DNA of 43,593 nt from Clostridium luticellarii (lineage in GTDB: Bacteria > Bacillota > Clostridia > Clostridiales > Clostridiaceae), in contig NZ_PVXP01000024.1 of NCBI RefSeq assembly GCF_002995845.1, positions 1 to 43,593 of the forward strand, read 5' to 3'. Every line of letters starts with the position of its first letter. The first letter of the stretch is position 1. The notes under the pieces were generated by a model. That model was given only the letters and a program-made list of their open reading frames with translations, was not told the DNA's origin and did no database searches. Shown in pieces: positions 42,888 through 43,593 of this stretch. Both the position numbers and the translations under genes were made by a program.

Positions 42888-43593
42888 TTTCCTCTCTCCT
42901 GCAAATTAAATGCAACTAAAAATTTTGTTATTTCAGAATTACTTTCTACAGATATGCATCCATTGTTTTGTTCAATTAATTGCTTGGTAATATATAGGCC
43001 AAATCCATGGTCATCTGATTTTTCGGTTTTTGTAGAAAATCCCTTCTCAAAAATTTTATTTTGAATATTTTTAGGAATCATTCCTGCGTTATCGGAAATT
43101 TCAATATAAAACTCATTGTCTTCAATAAAAGTATCAAAGGTTATTTTTTTATTTTGAATGTTGGATTTAGGTTGAAATGCTTCAAATGCATTGTCTATAA
43201 GATTGCTTATAATACTTATCAATTCGTTTTCTTTAATCTTTAATTTGCTAAAAGGTTCCTCAATCATTATATCAAGGTCTATATTGTTTTTATCAGCAAA
43301 ATTGTTTTTAATAGATAATAGTCCATCTAAATAGTCATTACCTGTATTTATGTATTTAAAGGATGAATGGAGATTATCTGATATTCCGTCTACATAATTT
43401 TTTATTTTTTCAACGGTATTTGGTCTATTTAATGAACAAAGACCCCATATAACATTGATATGATTGGCAAAATCGTGTTTTTCCCGTCTTATTATGCTAA
43501 TTATCTCCTTCATATTTTTAATCTGTTTTTCCTGAATCTTATAATTGGCTTTTATATTTATAAATTTTTGATATTTCTTTAATTCCTTAAATT
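42884..43593 (-). CDS. AgrC-like sensor histidine kinase, partial (N-terminus beyond window)
   Basis: The frame is open to the window edge. At least 235 residues of the C-terminal part are here, and the ATG at 43513 is internal to a continuing helical linker. The H-box RREKHDFANHINVI, the N-box ISNLIDNAFEAF, the G1 box ISDNAGMIPKN and the G2 box DHGFGLYITKQLIEQNNG are intact, typical of AgrC/HPK10 kinases. The membrane sensor domain should lie to the right of the window. It overlaps agrB by 4 bp, so signal processing and sensing are co-expressed. Confidence 0.88.
   Translation of the reverse strand, partial: FKELKKYQKFINIKANYKIQEKQIKNMKEIISIIRREKHDFANHINVIWGLCSLNRPNTVEKIKNYVDGISDNLHSSFKYINTGNDYLDGLLSIKNNFADKNNIDLDIMIEEPFSKLKIKENELISIISNLIDNAFEAFQPKSNIQNKKITFDTFIEDNEFYIEISDNAGMIPKNIQNKIFEKGFSTKTEKSDDHGFGLYITKQLIEQNNGCISVESNSEITKFLVAFNLQERGK

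Noticed and set aside
40761-43593. Integrative element inserted in tRNA-Glu
   Set aside because: The accessory genes follow the tRNA, but I find no integrase and no repeated copy of the tRNA 3' end within the window.

Overview
The window is low-GC Firmicute DNA and looks like an anaerobic Clostridium sensu stricto. The evidence is purine-rich Shine-Dalgarno sequences, frequent GTG/TTG starts, a complete anaerobic (cbi-type) corrinoid pathway, a ferredoxin-dependent 2-oxoacid oxidoreductase and a clostridial-style agr locus. An acetogen-like species such as the C. ljungdahlii/autoethanogenum group would fit, but the species is inferred and not proven.

Region 1 (1-8.7 kb) is an oxalate module. 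After a tRNA-Leu(CAA) come a FadR/FCD-type GntR regulator, a strong promoter and a long leader holding a perfect 23-bp operator-like palindrome. Then follow a CDC48/VAT-like double AAA+ ATPase, separate gamma, delta, alpha and beta subunits of a 2-oxoacid:ferredoxin oxidoreductase, and an OFA-family (oxalate/formate antiporter-like) transporter. In the alpha subunit the usual PFOR 'YPITP' motif reads YPIRP, and a loop contains R110 and D113. These are the residues I know as the oxalate-binding and switch-loop residues of Moorella oxalate oxidoreductase (OOR), so I call this an OOR operon. The AAA+ ATPase is an unexpected member.

Region 2 (8.7-17.4 kb) is a mixed housekeeping stretch: an 834-aa beta-CASP metallo-beta-lactamase with a duplicated C-terminal module, an unrecognised 118-aa protein overlapping a CBS-GGDEF protein, D-Ala-D-Ala ligase divergent from a MocR-type regulator, a Nudix hydrolase, and an ECF transporter T/A pair without an S-component.

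Region 3 (17.4-37.4 kb) is a cobalamin-riboswitch-led operon of 20 genes. It runs from porphobilinogen synthase (hemB), hemC and a cobA-hemD fusion through cobalt insertion and the anaerobic ring-contraction route to adenosylcobinamide phosphate, with PduX and CobD supplying the aminopropanol arm and CobT the lower-ligand activation. hemA, hemL, cobU, cobS and cobC are not in the window. A hairpin/repeat element and a possible internal promoter split the operon before cbiL. A terminator closes it.

Region 4 (37.4-43.6 kb) is accessory: an IS200-type element with a ribosome-site-sequestering stem, a DUF2325-like protein behind a Fur-like box, a znuCB zinc-type ABC transporter behind a perfect 37-bp palindrome, an MGMT-domain protein, tRNA-Glu(CTC), a class A beta-lactamase pseudogene, an SdpI-like membrane protein, an unrecognised 52-aa membrane peptide, and an AgrB plus AgrC-like kinase pair (kinase cut by the window edge) with no obvious AgrD.
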